Shown in pieces: positions 20,393 through 32,421 of a stretch of 64,000 nucleotides of DNA. The notes beneath the pieces are model-generated. The model was not told the origin of the DNA. It saw nothing but the letters and a program-made list of their open reading frames with translations, and ran no database searches. A program made the translations under genes and the position numbers. How positions within the stretch are numbered: position 1 is the first letter of the stretch; every line of letters begins with the position of its first letter. Origin of the DNA: Madurella fahalii (Eukaryota > Ascomycota > Sordariomycetes > Sordariales); the NCBI GenBank assembly GCA_029876055.1, contig CM056877.1:4712001-4776000 (forward strand), written 5' to 3'.

Positions 20393-22068
20393 ATGACTTG
20401 GCCTTACCCACTATTGGCCGCCCTGTTCTCAGGGCTGCTACTTTCAATCAACAGCTCCGGCTGTTTGGTAGCAGGACAAGGCGCCACGCCGCTGCTCTCG
20501 AGTAGGGACGGCATCCCGCCTCAAGCTCAGATCATCGATCAAAAGACGTTCAATGTCCTTGGCAGTGTCCCTCCGCCGTCTGAGGCTAACGGGCACGCGG
20601 TACGTATTTCGGTCGTGTTTGGTTACAATCATCATGCAAGACTTGGTCGGCTGATGGCTGGTTCGTTCCTAGCAATTCGCTCCCCCAGGGACAACACATG
20701 AATCCCTCGTTGCTCGGCCCTTTCATATCTATGATGAAAAGTTCCTCGACATTATCGGCCCCAATCCGACACTGACATTGCTCAACCACACCGAAAGAGA
20801 CCCCTTGTTTCACGAGGCGCCCGTTTGGTATGAAGTCTGTCTGCATCATCCCATCTATGCAACGTTGCTGATCAGCTCTGAAGGTATCCTCCCACAGATG
20901 AGATGTTCTTTTGCCAAAACGCTGGGGCCAGAGACGCCGGTACTGGCCTTGCCAAATCCGCCATCCTCATGAAGATCGGTTTGTCCGCCATCACTTCCGC
21001 CATAACTAGCCAGAGAAATGCCAGTGGGTCGGTGAAAGTTGAGGTTGTGGAGTCCAAGCCCATGGTAATGAACCCTAATGGTAAGCTTCTACCATTTCTT
21101 GGGGGTGGCGGGACAGGCGCTGACTAGGTTTTCGGTCTAGGTGGGACTAACTACAAAGATCAACTCCTCTTCCTCGGCGAAGGTCAGGGAGAAAACATTG
21201 CACCTGCAATGTACCTCATGAACCCGACACCTCCGTATAACACGACGGGTAAGAGATAGCACAAATTCAGTAGAACGGGCGCAGCTGGCGCTGGGCCATG
21301 CGTACTCAACTGATACATTTTGGCAGTAATCTTGGACAACTTCTTCGGTCGGCAGTTCAACTCGCTGAACGACGTCTCTATCAATCCTCGCAATGGGGAC
21401 ATTTACTTTACCGACCCTACTTACGGCTATGTCCAGGACTTCCGGCCACCTCCAGGGATGCCGAAGCAGGTGTGGCGGTTCAATGAGGCCACGGGAGCCG
21501 TGACACTTGTGGCGGACGGATTTAATATGCCCAATGGTAGGTGCATGGGATCGGCGCAGAGATTGATGACTTGAAAGCAAAGAAAGCTCATCACCTTGCG
21601 ACTCTTAGGCATCGCATTCTCGCCTAGTGGTTCGCACCTTTACATTGCAGACACTGGCATGATCCAGGCTTTCTTTGGATCCAATTTTAGTTTTCCCTCA
21701 ACTGTGTAAGTTCAGGCCAAAGGCTCCACTCCCCTGCTCCCAATGATTAACCCTCCATCACACCGCACAGCTACCGCTACGACGTCCAAGAGGATGGTAC
21801 CCTTGACAACCGCAAGGCTTTCGCATTTGTGACACCCCATGTACCGGACGGGATCCATGTCGACACCGAGGGAAATGTGTACATAGGCTGTGGAGATGGT
21901 GTGCAGGTGTATGACCCCTCCGGTACGCTGCTTGGGAAGATTTATGTTGGGAGTGTTGTGGCCAACTTCCAGTTCGCTGGCAAAGGGCGAATGGTGATAC
22001 TTTCCGAGACGGAGCTCTACTATGCGACGTTGGCAGCAGAAGGGGCGTTTCCAGGGAAGCTGTATTAA
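20393..22068 (+). CDS. Secreted SMP-30/gluconolactonase-type lactonohydrolase
   Basis: A 423-residue protein in seven exons: 20393-20599, 20673-20827, 20884-21080, 21141-21248, 21327-21536, 21609-21705 and 21771-22068. All phases agree. It begins with a signal peptide (LLAALFSGLLLSINSSGCLVAG). Family signatures of the six-bladed Ca2+-dependent lactonase propeller include HEAPVWYPPTDEMFF, FNSLNDVSINPRNGDIYFTDPTYG, ADGFNMPNGIAFSPSG, YIADTG and PHVPDGIHVDTEGNVYIGCGDGV. Asn/Asp residues in the LNDV, NMPNG and PDGIH motifs are the expected metal ligands. Related fungal enzymes hydrolyse lactones such as gluconolactone or pantolactone; the substrate here cannot be told. Secretion is inferred from the leader only. 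Confidence 0.88.
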
Positions 22069-22531
22069 CAAAGGGGACCCAAATAGCTCCTATGATGGGT
22101 TCACAAGAGAGCACTCTGGGTTTACTCAGACGGGGGATATTCTCAAGGGGTTTGAAGAAGGGGGTATTTCGACGTGATTAGCAGAGCAAGAACTGAGATT
22201 AGGCGAGAATAAATGTTTGTCTAGGTGTATCCGGGCTACAGGGGCTTCTTCTAGTCCCAGGGAAGACTTGTAATTCGACATGCCGAAAGTAGGAGCTCCG
22301 GGTTAGGGTCCGATAAGGAGGCTGCGGCCCCTGTCTTTGTCCCATGGATCGGGGAGCTTGGCCCCCTGCTGGACTCAGTCCGGTTTCCCCACAGTTTCCG
22401 CTGTTCCGTAAGGTACCTTCAAGTCCCCGCCACCAACAATTTCCCGCCACGCTGGACCTTATCTCGACGACGGGCGACGGGAAGGGCAACAAAAGGCGGA
22501 AACATCGCGAATCCCGACGGGCGCGGCTGCA
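22069..22531. other. Intergenic, promoter of F-box gene
   Basis: Carries the lactonase 3' end and the upstream region of the F-box gene. Nothing specific recognised. Confidence 0.5.
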
Positions 22532-24490
22532 ATGACTCCTCCAAAACGAAGCTGGTCAGAATCCGACGAATGGCGGCCCACCGACCGGCATGCGTGCGAC
22601 GACCGACCTACCTCGCCGATGCCGGCCGCGAAACGGCGGAGGGTTGACGATAATCGTGGCGCCGCGCCGGACCCCCCAGCGACGACCGGTCGCGACCTTC
22701 TCTCTCCCCTGTCCGACGAGCTCCTGATCCGGATCCTCTCCTTCCTGCCGCTGCCGCATCTCCTCGCCGTCGCGCCGGTGTCCCGCCGCTTCTACCATCT
22801 CGCGTCCGACTCGCAATTATGGAAGGCGCTCTACTACGCGCGCTTTGTGCTACCGCGCGCGATGCGGATCCCCGGGTTCCGAGAAGGCGTCGCTGGGAGT
22901 GGGGCCGGACACAGGCTCCATTACTCGGGCAGGCGCACGCTGTGGGCCGACGGGCGCAGAGGGGGGCTAGTGCGCGGGGAGGAAGGGGGGAAGAAGAGGG
23001 CAATGGATAAGGAATCCGATACCGGGTCGGCGCAGGAGCGGGAAGGCGAGGATGAGCTGAAGGAAGAGGTCGCACCGCAGGCGGTCAACTGGAAGAGGCA
23101 ATACAAGATTCGGTACAACTGGGCTAGGGGGAAATGCGCCGTCGAGGAACTGAAACTTGGTGGGGATCTCGGCATGGACGATCAGGGAGGGAGGAAGATG
23201 CTCGTCAAGGTGGTGGAGGGCGTGGCACTGACGGCCGACGGGGTCGAGGGCCTACGCGCCTGGGATCTCAAGAACCGGAGGTTGATTGCACAAATTGATA
23301 CTGGGGATCACGAAGGCGACGCGGCGCCCAGCAGCATCGCGATCGACGACGCGGAATTCGAACAGGGGGTTCTCGATGTGGCGCTGGGCTTCACCGATGG
23401 TAGTTTCGGGGTGTGGCGGTTGCTCACCAGTGAAAAGCGTCTAATGCGGCGATATCGGCACAAGAAATCGAGCAACGGCGAGCTGATTGCAATGGCCTTG
23501 TCATACCCATACTTGTTGACGGCAACAAAGTCGGTGCTGATTTCGCTTTACACCTTCGAGGTCCCAAGCGCTGCCCAGACAGAACAGGGCGTACAAGGAA
23601 CAGGGCCCGATGAGGTGGAAAGAGAGTTAAAAGTCGAGGAGAAGCCACTCCCACCAGGACATCCAGAGACGGAGTGCCTGTCTGCGCCTTACCTCCTGAC
23701 TTCCCTAGACTCCCATACTTCGCGTCCACCGCTCGCTCTGTCCATCCGCAAAACCGCGGCAACGACCATCGCCTCGGTGGCTTACACATTCTCGACGCGG
23801 CAAGGCTGGTCCATCGGCATCCAGGACTTACACATCTCACCCCAGACAACCGGCAGCAGATCAGCCCCTGAGATCACCAGAACTCGGATCGCCTACACCA
23901 CTCCATTTCACGCAGGCGGCGTTTCTCATTCCCCGCTTACACCGCCGGCAATGCCTCGTCGCCATGGCGGGAGCCACACCGTTGAAGCCGGCTCGTCACA
24001 GGCTGGCATGTCGGATTTAACATATCCGGAACCCGGGCCTACTACTTTATGTTATACTCACCCATACCTGCTGGCAGCACTTCCGGATAACACGCTGGTA
24101 TTATACATGTGCACATCCAACGCCTCCTCGCTCTCCCTGTCCCGAGGCATCCGGCTCTGGGGCCACACCTCGGGCATCAGCGACGCGGAGATAACGGCCC
24201 GCGGCAAGGCCGTGAGCGTCAGTTCCCGAGGCGAGGAGATGCGCGTGTGGGAGCTTGAGGGCCGCTCGGCCGGGATTGGGAGCCGCAGCGTCGAGATTCG
24301 ACCTGGGCAGTCGCCCGCTAAGGCCGGTGGTGGGTCAACAGGGCTTGCGAGTGGTGGCCTGTATCCGAGCGATCCGGCTCGCGAATGGGACGAGCGGCGG
24401 AATTGGGTTGGCTTTGACGACGAGATGGTCATTGTGTTGAAGGAGAGGAAGGGAGTAACGGAGAGCCTGGTGGTATACGACTTTACCTGA
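22532..24490 (+). CDS. F-box protein with degenerate WD40-type propeller
   Basis: Intronless, 652 residues. A basic nuclear-localisation-like stretch (AAKRRR) at 32-37 precedes an F-box at about 55-100 (LLSPLSDELLIRILSFLP, then LWKALYYARF). F-box proteins are the substrate receptors of SCF ubiquitin ligases and bind Skp1 through this motif. Residues 185-215 (RQYKIRYNWARGKCAVEEL) are a segment often following the F-box in fungal F-box/WD proteins. Further on are isolated WD-like blades: GVEGLRAWDLKNRRLIAQ, GFTDGSFGVWRL and GHTSGISDAEI...EEMRVWELE. A Glu/Lys-rich insert lies near 150-180. The target protein is unknown; an exact yeast orthologue is not claimed. Confidence 0.8.
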   Translation: MTPPKRSWSESDEWRPTDRHACDDRPTSPMPAAKRRRVDDNRGAAPDPPATTGRDLLSPLSDELLIRILSFLPLPHLLAVAPVSRRFYHLASDSQLWKALYYARFVLPRAMRIPGFREGVAGSGAGHRLHYSGRRTLWADGRRGGLVRGEEGGKKRAMDKESDTGSAQEREGEDELKEEVAPQAVNWKRQYKIRYNWARGKCAVEELKLGGDLGMDDQGGRKMLVKVVEGVALTADGVEGLRAWDLKNRRLIAQIDTGDHEGDAAPSSIAIDDAEFEQGVLDVALGFTDGSFGVWRLLTSEKRLMRRYRHKKSSNGELIAMALSYPYLLTATKSVLISLYTFEVPSAAQTEQGVQGTGPDEVERELKVEEKPLPPGHPETECLSAPYLLTSLDSHTSRPPLALSIRKTAATTIASVAYTFSTRQGWSIGIQDLHISPQTTGSRSAPEITRTRIAYTTPFHAGGVSHSPLTPPAMPRRHGGSHTVEAGSSQAGMSDLTYPEPGPTTLCYTHPYLLAALPDNTLVLYMCTSNASSLSLSRGIRLWGHTSGISDAEITARGKAVSVSSRGEEMRVWELEGRSAGIGSRSVEIRPGQSPAKAGGGSTGLASGGLYPSDPAREWDERRNWVGFDDEMVIVLKERKGVTESLVVYDFT

Positions 24491-27400
24491 TCTAGGATAG
24501 GTAGAGCGGAGCCCGGAAGGCTCGGACGCCTCACCGATACGCAAGTTCCCCGTCAGGCTGGTTACACCATCTCTCAGCTCCTCCCACGGAACCTCCTCCC
24601 CCCTCCAATAGTAATACTTGCGGAGTCCCAATCTGATGGTTCTCGACTGCGGGGAAAATCTGCTAGACAATGGGTTCGAAATCCCCGCTCTGCGCCATAT
24701 CCCCATTTAAAACCAGTGAGAGCTATTCAACAGCGGACAGCAGAAGGCAAACCAGAACCATTGCTACACTATCAACCTCTCGAACGGGGCCTGGAACGGC
24801 GCCGTCGGTGTTGGATAAGTATCCGTCTGGAATGTTGAGGCGGTTGGAGAGTTTACAACACTTCTCCGTGACGGAGCATTGGGCTGCAGGGAAACTCAAT
24901 CGACGGCGGAGCAGATCATCTAGGTGCGACGCGATGGATGGACGGAAAAAGAGTCGCTGGGTTGTTAGGTGACGCCAGCTCCACGCTAGATTGCCTCCTC
25001 ATTTACGATGCTGCGCGGCCGATTGGACAAGCTCGTCGGCCTATTCCTGCACGCAGAGCCGCTTCCGACACGACGCATCCAGGCAGCCTCGACCGAAAAC
25101 CTCCCAGCTCTGGATCATCCACCTGGACCAGACCGAGACCGAGACCGCCTTGGAAGCCTCTGCGTCAGAGCAACCTCAAGGCGGGGAATTGGCCGAGTCA
25201 GATGTCTGCATCCCGGTTGCGTCGTCCGTGGAACCTGTCGAAGGAGAGTGAATCAGAGATCGATTGGCCGGAAGACTCATCGGCCGAGGAAATTTTGCGA
25301 GGCTGCAGCAGCGCGTCTGCTATTGCATACCGGCTCCCACCCCCAGCCCCGCGTGCTCTACGCATACCTACCAGTGCGCAGAATTGACCGAGATGCTGCG
25401 GTGTTGCCTGGTCTGGCCTGGCCCGACCACGCAGCAAGTGTACGGTAGTGGACTGTACAATGCGCAGGCAGAAGAAGAAGAAGCATTTCCTGTGCAGTGG
25501 TTATGCACATTCCCTTGTGCACCCTGGTTGGTTGCGGCCCACAGCCGACAAGGCCCTTCAGCCCTACCTTTACACACCCCCGGAATGTGAATGTGAAAGT
25601 TGAGAAGCAGGCCCCGTCTCGGACGAGGACCCTTCCACACCCCTCCCCGGCCCCCCTTCTTCCCGGACCGTTTCGTTTCGAAACCTGCTTTCGCGCATGG
25701 TTTGCCATGCTTATTTTCTCTTATCATCATGCACAACGCGGGCAATCCGGTATCCGGGCGTGCCTGTGATCAATACGGAGGCATGGTGGACGGGGATATG
25801 ACAATCCCAAGGTGAGACATGATAGTCCCAATCAGGCTGCCCTCAACCCCGATGGGGGAGGGTTGTCAGGTGACGAATCTTGTGGGTGCTCAACCCCCAC
25901 CCATGTCTGAGACCTTGTGTTCGGCAGTGAGGAGATCATGAGGCAGGCAGCGGCAAGCCTCGCAACGTTGGGTTGCGAATTGGCTTCTGGGGTGGGCGCA
26001 AGGGTGTAGGGACGGGGGGCAGGGTGATAGGTTCACGCCTGCTTTGCGTGCAGGGAGTGGGGGGGACGCAGGTGCTCTCAAAAAGCGGGCAGAGGACTAC
26101 CCTGTGATAATTATTACCAACCCTAGCCTTGTGTTGATATACTAGGACTTTGGATATGCCGGTGGCAATTGTAGGACGCGCACGCGTGAGACATTTTTTT
26201 TTTTTCTTATTGTTTTTTTTTTTCTGTTTTTCAAGGCAGACCGTGCATGAGACTTTGTTATTGTTGTTCCCGGGGGACCCTCCGGTTGGACACTTCTGCC
26301 AGGTACCCGGGATGATCAGACAGGTGCAACGAATGAGGCCCGGCAAACGAGTGTTGCTTGTTCGGGCCCTGCAGTTGCAGCAGGCGAACTCAACACCACC
26401 TCATCCTGCAGGGCCCAGGCGTACGCTGCATGAGTTAGAACGACCGAGCAATGCGGCCCTGCATTCCCCAAAGAAGCGGTCGGCGACTTTTGGGAATTAA
26501 GGTAGAGAGCCCTGTCGGCGATCAGACCTGGGGTTGGCCTGTCTTTGCCGGCAAAGCGCCTCTTGGTTGGCTGCTCCAGGTCTCAGTTTCTGCGTGTTCT
26601 CTACCAGAAGCAAGAGGGGAGATTGGATAATCGGAAATCAAGGCGGCGGCATTCATGCACTTTTGCCTCCGGGAGGGAGCCCATTCGGTCGGAAACCGAG
26701 CTGACGGCATTTTGCCACTATCGTGGCTGACGCCTGTTCGTCCAGAGCCATTCGCATTCCCCTGTGCGATAGGAAATCAGTCGGACGCGCAGCAAGGACA
26801 ACGCAGCAGCCATGCAGATTTTGTGGTTCCAATGCGGGACCTTTCTGAAGCCGTCGCGCCTGTGAAGGCCACAAGGCGAATCCATTGGTCAATCAGAATG
26901 TTTCCACGCAATGGTCGCTGAACAGGTGTCCCAATTGTGGCGTTCGCTGCAGCTGTTTCAACTATCGAGAATGCTGTCAATTGACCAATGGGCCCCTCCC
27001 AATGCCAACCCCTCCAGGCGAATTCTGCTATAACCTTTACGCGACGGCTCTCTTCCGGCGAACCAAAAAAAAAAAAATCCAAAACGGATAGATCGCCATA
27101 CGAACGGGAGGGCCAGGCCCACGAGTGCGTTCTAGCCAAACTCTGAACCCCGGGCTGGGGAAGGCCACTAAGTCTGGGGAAGGATTGAGGGACAGTACAG
27201 TGCAGTATTACCCCTCACCTGTGAGCGGGGTGATAAGATAAGCCGGATGTTGGCCTCGTGGCGGTGACGCTCCTCTCCAACTGCATAGAGTATGGCATGT
27301 GAGGAGCGGAATGAAAGAGACATCTCAAAGTTAATTGAGAGCCAAGAGGCGGCAATCGGTTTGCGGAGGACTTTGCCCGCGCTGAATAGTGAACTTGAAG

Positions 27401-30400
27401 TTGTGAATTGGATGTCCTGTTGCTGTGTGGCCATCGTGGGGTTTCGAATCTGTGTGGGTCTTGCTTTTGGGGGTGTCATGCGGGAGACCATCGCGCAACG
27501 CTAAAGATTGCGATGGCTTTCCTGCAAGCAAGTGAGCACTCGTGACATTGCAGGCTGTATGGGTTCTCCGCCCTAATGCCTCGCTTGTCATCAGCGGCGG
27601 AACGGCCGTTTCGACGAGCGTGGCCGGGATATCGGCTGTCCCGGAACGAGATGACTCCAGGCTTGCTAGGCAGCAGATTGTGTTGCGAGTCCCTGAGCCA
27701 CTGTGATTCATCAATTCGTGGCTTGGGACAATTGAGTCCATTGCGTGGAGATTTGTTGCTAATGCTAAGAAAAGCAAATGTGCAGATGTGAGACGGAAAC
27801 GCCACCAGGATACGGCATGGAGGAAGCCTAATTCATCCTCTCGTATGGAATGGCGTTGAGACACTGAATAATGCTGGCCAGCGTGGTTGGCTAGTGCAAG
27901 CTTGACTGAGCAAGTGGCGTCTTGCATGGTGGACATAACGAGCCTTAGAGCTGTGCTTAATTCCTCTGCCGTGAAGAAAACTGCTGCTTGCCGTGCTGCG
28001 GCCAGGGATGCGTGTCTCCGTTTCGGTGATGGACGTATCCCGAAATCCGTGGGACTGGATTTGTGATCGTCTCAAAGACTTGAGAAACGGGCAAAGCCCA
28101 GCGATCCTACGCCCACCCCTCCCCTTCTTTCCAGAGAAGGACGGGTTCGCGGTACATGGGAAATGCCAAGGGTACATTGCCTTGATTGATAGCCGTACCG
28201 AACTAATTCGGAAACGGCAAGGCCTTGTTTCGGGCTGGCGATTGCCTGAGCCAACGACCACGACAAGCAGGGAGGGATTGTTTCGAGGCCACTGGCCAGA
28301 GTTAAGCCAGACGCCTCGCTCACTGTCGATTGTCCGTCCCCAGCGATGAGTCACACGTTCGAAGCTGCGGGAAGCTTTGTACCACCCCGGCGATTGGAGA
28401 CGTCTGAACGAAACGGACCGCTCCCCCATGGGTAGCGGCGCTCTGGTTGGCCAATTCGCGTTCCATTGCTTTCGCTCGCTCGCTCCACGCTTCCACGGTG
28501 CGACTGGGGCAATGCAGCAACGCACCGCTGGTCTCCCCACATTCGACAACAAGCGTCCGAGCTGCCCCGCGCGATGAGCTGTCTCGCTGGTGCGCATTCT
28601 GCTCCATCATAATCTGCCTCGAGCGCCCGAAAATGAGTTTCGATGCCCAAATGGCGGCCCAATTGGGACTCAATTGAGTCGATGAAACTGCCATGGCCAC
28701 TCTCTGCGCGCAATTGCAGAAGGCTCCACCTGCTAGGCAAGCAGCATTTCAAGCACACGCCCCTTCTTCCCCTCTTTCCCCCCTCTTTCCTGTGTCTTCC
28801 CTTTGTTTGTTCGACGTGGAAGCGGGACGAGCGCAATGCTTGACTGACCTGTTGGGTGTCTCGTTAGCTGGGCGGGTTCGATGCTGAACCGGGTCTGAGG
28901 AGTAATTCGGCGGTTCCCGCGATACGGGTCTCGGGTCTCTTGCTCACATTCTTCGGTCCCCTCTTGATGCGAACTTTGCAATTCGCCGCTCCGAGGCTGT
29001 CTCCGACTCATCTACCGCTCCGCTGTCGGCGGTCAATGGCACGGCTTAAGGGCACAAGCGCAGGCATAGCCATGAATCGGACGCACTGAGACGGGGAGCG
29101 TATGGCGTTGCGGGTTCAGGTTCCGCCGTCTCTTGAGACATGCCAATGAGGCTCTGCTGATGCCCGCCACCAGGAGCAGGCTGGCGTTTGGGTTCCAAGA
29201 CTTGTTCCCCCAGGCATGCTGCAACAGGTCTCATGCCAGTCATGGTTTGGGGAGCCGTTGAATCGGAAACTTAAACTATGCCGAACCTTGCTTGTCTAGC
29301 AAGAAAGCTAAGCTCACTATTTCTTAGACCATGGAAGCAAACTTGAACGCAATTGGCCTGCGTCTGAACCCCCACATCATCTTTTCACTACAATGGCCTA
29401 CAAAGAAGCCTAATGTCATCAACCACGCTCTTGAAGGTTCCCCGCCTCCATGTTTTCCGCGAACCCGGCCGCCGAGAGGCCCTCGGCCGACGCTACCTAC
29501 ATGGCCAAGAAGACATTGACTGCGTTGTCAATTTACTTTGCGCGAGGCGGGTACACTTGGCGGCTTCAGCTTCGCTCGCTTGCCCAACTTTGCAGCACTT
29601 CAAATAGGCTTCGCAGGAGCGCGGGCCGGGCAACTCGCTCCAGACATTTCCACGGCCCAGACCGCTGGAAGCGCCAGAAAAGTGGCGAGATTGAGGCGCT
29701 AGATCTCTCACAGATGCCGGGTTCGACGAGCTGCGGGAGCATCTTTCAGATTGGGAATGGCATGTACCAAGGCTATCTCAAGCATCCCTCCCTGCAGCAG
29801 CACGATTCCCGCGGATGCACGACAACCCAGATGGCGTCCCTGGATACAGAGAACTGGGCGCAAAAAGAGTCTTCGGAGCAAGATCTGGCAGTGTCAAGTC
29901 GGGACGATTCGAAGCGGAAGGGGCATCTTGGCCAATCAGATCTCGGTCTGTGCCAAAGATGGCCTGGCGACCTCCAGCAGGTACTGCCCTTTGGGCAGAA
30001 GTACCTCTCTCCAGCCCAAAAGCTATTTTCGCCTGATGGCCTCCAGGATCAGATAAAGTGGGGTGGGTCATCGGATTGGCCAGGCCGCGTCTCGCGTGAT
30101 GTGGTTGGTGGTGTGGGCAAAGGAGGGGGTGTCTGACTGGGCGCATGCACCAGCAGAATGACTCCTATCCGAGTGGGGCGGGGTGTCCAGACGCCCACCC
30201 CCTCCCCGACCACACTCACTAACCAACGCCACTGCACTTACACCACACGCCGTCTATACCCCAGATTCGTGCGCCGCCGCCCAAGATGTGACAACCGGCT
30301 TGCACTAGAGCGACAGACGCGTTGTGCGCCCTTGTGTGTGACCAGCTGTCGCAATCACTCCGATATCCCGTTTCCCGTGTTCCTGGAGCCTTGGGCTGCC

Positions 30401-31113
30401 CTGCCGACGCCCAGCCTGCCCATCGAGTGATGGGACCCTCCTTGCGCCTAACTACTTTACAAGTCCTCCGGCCTCTTTGCCCGTGCTCATCCATTTTCCT
30501 TTTGCCCTTTCTTGCCCTTTGCGCCGTCATCCCCATTGTGCCAGCCAGTGCGCAACCTTGGCCGCAATTGCTGGCATTCTTATTGTCCGCCTGCGTTCAG
30601 TCTCGGTATTACTTATGGGGGAGCTCCTCGCCACCCTTTCGCCTTCCAGCCGCTTCCATTGACCAGCCATAAGAAAGGTTCGGTCGGTTTTAGCTGCACC
30701 GCCGGCCCCGTTCTCAACCACGCTTGGATATACGCTTGGATACCTAGCCTCAACCATCAGCAACCGAGCGGCCATGTCGCTTCGCATTGTGCATTGTTCA
30801 GCCGATTGAAAGCATCATCTGTCCGACCGGTGCTCTTGAACGCCCTATCACCCTTTTCTCTGCAACAAACGACGGACCGCCCGGGACACACTCGGCCGAC
30901 GCAGCAGTTGTTCCTAAACCGGCTTCGTCCTTTCCGACCACGAGCCCAAAGCATCACCTAGCTGCGGCCGCGCACGACCTTGTCGACTAATCGGCGAGCC
31001 ATATCTGCATCACCTTCCCCCGTCCGCGCCCCAATCCGCTTCCTAACCGCCGTCGCTTGATGACGCTGTCCCGTATTCGCCACCCTCTTTTCCACCAAAC
31101 AGTCATAGGTGAT
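24491..31113. other. Gene-free block of about 6.6 kb
   Basis: Longest stretch without a supportable gene. Frames of 228-254 codons (29450-30136 plus; 27833-28597 minus) have scattered composition and no motif. The DNA is of mixed GC content and not obviously mutated by RIP. Poly-T and poly-A tracts occur near 26194-26223 and 27065-27077. A perfect 14-bp palindrome GACTCAATTGAGTC is at about 28668-28681. The last kilobase before the SWIRM gene is pyrimidine-rich like a fungal promoter and leader. It could be a large control region or encode a non-coding RNA; nothing here decides. Confidence 0.45.
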
Positions 31114-32421
31114 ATGGCTGACAAACCAAACTCGGCCCCTGCAATGCAGCAACCGGCGTCGCATGAGAGGGCCCAGACAGCAACAAGGCAATTCTGGACC
31201 TCATCGTCCTCTTCACCCATTCCTCTTCCTCCGACACCGACAAGAGAGGCGCAAGACGTGCGTGCGCTGCCGACAGAGGGACATTTAATGCCCAGCAAAC
31301 CGCAAAAGCCGTGCGATATCAGCAACCTGATGTCGCCTCCCGAACCAGCCCCTCTCGACACGTACAGGACAACCGGGATGGCAAGCGGAAAGCCCTCATC
31401 GGCGCCTGATACTCGGGTTCCGCATCAACCGCTCTCGCCTCCTATCTCGCCTTTCGCAAACCTAGCCAACACGATTGGCCCAGAACCGCCTCTCAACCAC
31501 CCCGCCAAAGACCCGATTCTCTACCCAGTCGTAGAGAACCCCGCGGGCTCTCCTACGGGCCCCCTGTTCACCCTGACGTCGGAGTCAGTCGAGACGTTTA
31601 GGGCAGCGACGGAGCGGATGGTGAGCGAGCACATCGCATCGAGACCAGCAAGTCTTTTCCGAGACTCAACGCCGCCGAGGCCCGAAGACTACGAGTTGGC
31701 TCTATACTTCAAGTCCAATTGCTTCAGGATGTTCCAGGACAACCCGAAGGGGTGGCTGCGCAAGGAGCGGGAGCTTCTCCGGGCCGATCGCAAGCACACA
31801 TCGCTCTCATTCCAGCCTTCGAAACTGCCACATATCTTACCGGCATCAAAACCCGCTGTCTTGGGTCCTCAATCAGCCAAGGTTTCCACCGCTCGCGTGC
31901 AGAAGCCGAGATCACCTCCCAAGAGCAAAATACAGAATCCGAGACCGCTTCGAGCAACTCCGGCGCCGGCCCGCGAGACAATCCGTGTCGGCACACCCGA
32001 ACCGCGGGTCCGGACTGTTGCGCCGAATCGTGAGGATAAGGACTTTGAGGCTCTCGAGGATCTGTCGCCGCCAGTTAGCTCACTCCCAGCGAGACCAAAT
32101 AGCCTGAAGGTCGACTGGAAAGGCAATGCGCTAGATCTGAGCAACGACCCCAACCGCAACTTGCTGCACCCCGACGAGTTGACCTTGGCCAGCAACCTCC
32201 GCCTGGACTGCGCCACCTATCTCACCAGCAAGCGGCGCATCTTCCTTCGCCGTCTCGAGTGCGCAAAGATCAACAAGGAATTCCGGAAGACAGACGCGCA
32301 GCAGGCATGCAAGATTGACGTCAACAAGGCGTCGAAACTGTGGCAGGCGTACGAGCGGGTCGGTTGGTTGGACTTGGGTTGGATGCGAGAGCATCTCAAC
32401 CGCAGCACCGATAGGGCTTAA
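31114..32421 (+). CDS. SWIRM domain protein (Fun19/Laf-like)
   Basis: Intronless, 435 residues from ATG 31114 (MADKPNSAP); an in-frame ATG at 31060 would add 18 residues. The first 300 residues are disordered, Pro/Ser-rich with several PPxSP motifs (PHQPLSPPISPF). A conserved block at about 170-225 (PEDYELALYFKSNCFRMFQDNPKGWLRKE) is typical of fungal SWIRM proteins. The C-terminal SWIRM domain occupies about 340-425 (LHPDELTLASNLRLDCATYL, KRRIFLRRLE, KASKLWQAYERVGWL). SWIRM domains are helical modules found in chromatin regulators; in fission yeast Laf1/Laf2 belong to a histone deacetylase complex. A nuclear chromatin role is inferred from the family. Confidence 0.85.
   Translation: MADKPNSAPAMQQPASHERAQTATRQFWTSSSSSPIPLPPTPTREAQDVRALPTEGHLMPSKPQKPCDISNLMSPPEPAPLDTYRTTGMASGKPSSAPDTRVPHQPLSPPISPFANLANTIGPEPPLNHPAKDPILYPVVENPAGSPTGPLFTLTSESVETFRAATERMVSEHIASRPASLFRDSTPPRPEDYELALYFKSNCFRMFQDNPKGWLRKERELLRADRKHTSLSFQPSKLPHILPASKPAVLGPQSAKVSTARVQKPRSPPKSKIQNPRPLRATPAPARETIRVGTPEPRVRTVAPNREDKDFEALEDLSPPVSSLPARPNSLKVDWKGNALDLSNDPNRNLLHPDELTLASNLRLDCATYLTSKRRIFLRRLECAKINKEFRKTDAQQACKIDVNKASKLWQAYERVGWLDLGWMREHLNRSTDRA

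Noticed and set aside
24640..24710. Possible tRNA (GGTTCGAAATCC near 24667)
   Set aside because: The T-arm does not pair properly and no A box or cloverleaf could be built upstream on either strand.
27833..30136. Two 228-254 codon frames in the gene-free block
   Set aside because: Unbiased composition, no motif, no ATG-centred start context; consistent with chance in GC-moderate DNA.
31057..31113. Upstream extension of the SWIRM protein
   Set aside because: An in-frame ATG at 31060 exists, but the 18 added residues (TLSRIRHPLFHQ) do not resemble the protein's disordered Ser/Pro-rich start; kept as an alternative only.
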